A program made the position numbers and the translations under genes. Shown here piece after piece: positions 62,758-64,000 of a DNA stretch of 64,000 nucleotides (positions are counted from its first letter, which is position 1; each line of letters begins with the position of its first letter). The notes beneath the pieces were generated by a model. It saw only the letters and a list, made by a program, of their open reading frames with translations. It did no database searches and was not told the origin of the DNA. Source of the DNA: Methanobacteriota archaeon (GTDB lineage Archaea; Halobacteriota; Methanosarcinia; Methanosarcinales; Methanosarcinaceae); contig JAEWQJ010000011.1 of assembly GCA_023399215.1 (NCBI GenBank), positions 62,001-126,000 of the forward strand, given 5' to 3'.

Positions 62758-63900
62758 ATGTCATCCGCAAGGCTCAAGCGTGTAGAAGAATCCGCAACGA
62801 TAAGGATCTCTAATATTGCGACTAGAATGATTAAAGAGGGTACAGACGTAATCAATTTCAGCCTTGGTGAACCTGATTTCAATACCCCTAAGAATATCTG
62901 CGATGCTGCGGCAAAGGCTATGTATGAGGGAAAAACCCACTATGCTCCTTCTGGAGGTATTCCTGAACTAAGGGCAGCCATTGCCGAAAAATTGAGGACT
63001 GAAAACAACCTCGATGTAACCGAGGCAGGTGTACTTGTCACCCCCGGAGCTAAACAGGGAATTTTTGAGGCAATGATGAGCGTTCTCGATGATGGGGACC
63101 AGGCTCTCCTGTTTAACCCTGCATGGGTAACTTATGATGCATGCATACGTTTTGCGGGAGCGGAAACAGTCTGGGTTCCGACAGTCCCTGAAAAAGGTTT
63201 CATTCCTGACAATTTTGAAGAGTACATCACTGATAAAACCAAGCTCATTGTTGTAAATAGTCCGGGAAATCCAACAGGTGGAGTCCTTGGAAAAAAGACT
63301 TTGCAATGTATCGCGGATCTTGCAATTGACCATGACCTCATAGTGGTTTCAGATGAGATTTACGAGAAAATTATCTATGACAGGGAGCATATCAGCATTG
63401 GCAGCCTTGATGGAATGCAGGAAAGAACTATCACCGTAAATGGTTTTTCCAAGGCATATGCCATGACAGGCTGGAGACTCGGCTACCTGACTGCTCCTCC
63501 TGAAATTCTCAAACTTCTACTTAAAATTCAGTCTCATTCGGTAAGTAGTGCTACTACGTTTGTTCAGTATGGTGGGCTTGAAGCCCTTCAGGGCCCTCAG
63601 GACAGCGTTAAAGCAATGGCTGACCGTTTCAAGGTACGCCGTGATGTCCTTATCGACGGTCTGAACAAGATGGGGTTTGAATGTAAAAAGCCCGATGGAG
63701 CTTTCTATGCTTTTGCTAATGTCAGCGAGTATGGAAACGGGACTCAGGTTGCAGAACGGCTCCTGAAAGAAGCTCAGGTAGCAGTTACGCCTGGAATTGC
63801 TTTTGGTTCATCTGGCGAGGATTTCGTAAGGATTTCCTATGCAACATCGATTGACCGAATCAGGGAAGCTCTTGAAAGACTTGAAAAGGTATTTTCCTAA
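62758..63900 (+). CDS. aspC: Aspartate aminotransferase-type class I aminotransferase
   Basis: A 380-residue fold-type I PLP enzyme. It has NSPGNPTGGVLG, DEIYEKIIYD, the Schiff-base Lys in NGFSKAYAMTGWRLGYL and the substrate carboxylate-binding Arg in FVRISYA. The length and motifs fit the archaeal AspC/Igamma subgroup. It lies 46 bp after ribH on the same strand, so it may be cotranscribed, but its role is amino-acid rather than flavin metabolism. Substrate specificity beyond Asp is open. Confidence 0.9.
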   Translation: MSSARLKRVEESATIRISNIATRMIKEGTDVINFSLGEPDFNTPKNICDAAAKAMYEGKTHYAPSGGIPELRAAIAEKLRTENNLDVTEAGVLVTPGAKQGIFEAMMSVLDDGDQALLFNPAWVTYDACIRFAGAETVWVPTVPEKGFIPDNFEEYITDKTKLIVVNSPGNPTGGVLGKKTLQCIADLAIDHDLIVVSDEIYEKIIYDREHISIGSLDGMQERTITVNGFSKAYAMTGWRLGYLTAPPEILKLLLKIQSHSVSSATTFVQYGGLEALQGPQDSVKAMADRFKVRRDVLIDGLNKMGFECKKPDGAFYAFANVSEYGNGTQVAERLLKEAQVAVTPGIAFGSSGEDFVRISYATSIDRIREALERLEKVFS

Positions 63901-63972
63901 ATTAAATTCAGTAAATTATCTTTCTGAATAAAAGTATAAGTAAAGAATAACAGGCATAACTCAAATTGGGAA

Positions 63973-64000
63973 ACGGTAGGGGCAGATTTACCCATACCGT
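63973..64000. terminator. Hairpin at the window edge
   Basis: ACGGTA-G-GGG (63973-63982) pairs with CCC-A-TACCGT (63991-64000) with one internal mismatch. It is probably a terminator after the aminotransferase gene, but the sequence ends here and the following T-run cannot be checked. Confidence 0.4.

Overview
The window looks like the chromosome of a Methanosarcina-type methanogenic archaeon. The evidence is the mtxXAH cluster (MtrA/MtrH-like methyltransferase proteins), a formaldehyde-activating enzyme, archaeal RfcL, Cdc48/VAT, archaeal riboflavin synthase RibC, two FilR1-type methanogen regulators, DUF1699, an AqpM-like aquaporin, long AT-rich spacers full of short repeats, and TATA/GGTG-type signals.

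Layout. 0-14 kb is mostly housekeeping: aquaporin, nitrilase-family hydrolase, a CPBP protease/MFS exporter pair, leuS, thrC, two DUF1622 membrane proteins and an M1 aminopeptidase. 14.3-25.6 kb is an AT-richer defence locus read as class 2 DISARM: a C5 cytosine methyltransferase (drmMII), a HhH-GPD glycosylase overlapping it by 4 bp, drmA helicase, drmB (DUF1998), drmC (PLD) and a 1009-aa last gene in the place of drmE. The glycosylase carries Tyr at the Lys/Ser position of EndoIII/MutY, as in the Mig T:G mismatch glycosylase, so it plausibly repairs the deamination damage the methylase causes.

25.9-33.5 kb holds a chagasin-like lipoprotein, a small-protein family (two intact copies, one remnant), two FilR1-type regulators, fae and a DUF1699 gene in repeat-rich spacers. 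33.5-40.2 kb (ilvD, a PAS/GAF protein, a flavodoxin) is bracketed by ~200-bp inverted repeats. 40.2-45.2 kb has mtxX-mtxA-mtxH and rfcL. Near 45.5 and 45.9 kb are two related candidate RNAs, each closed by a 9-bp perfect stem around several G-runs, with a TATA-like box just upstream.

46.4-55.9 kb is an integrated element at a tRNA-Val(TAC) gene, with SSV-type split-integrase architecture and a 125-bp perfect duplication at its ends. Its cargo is a pentapeptide-repeat membrane protein, a TIR/deoxyribosyltransferase-like domain fused to an RPA-like zinc-finger OB fold, a membrane-anchored Mrr-type nuclease, tiny genes, and an iteron-like array that may be its origin. The right-end integrase ORF is a chimera with an older integrase N-terminal remnant, implying successive integrations. 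57.4-64 kb returns to housekeeping: flavodoxin-family protein, Cdc48, HTH-CBS regulator, ribC, ribH and an aspartate-type aminotransferase.

All functional calls rest on motif reading and family knowledge; no database search was run.
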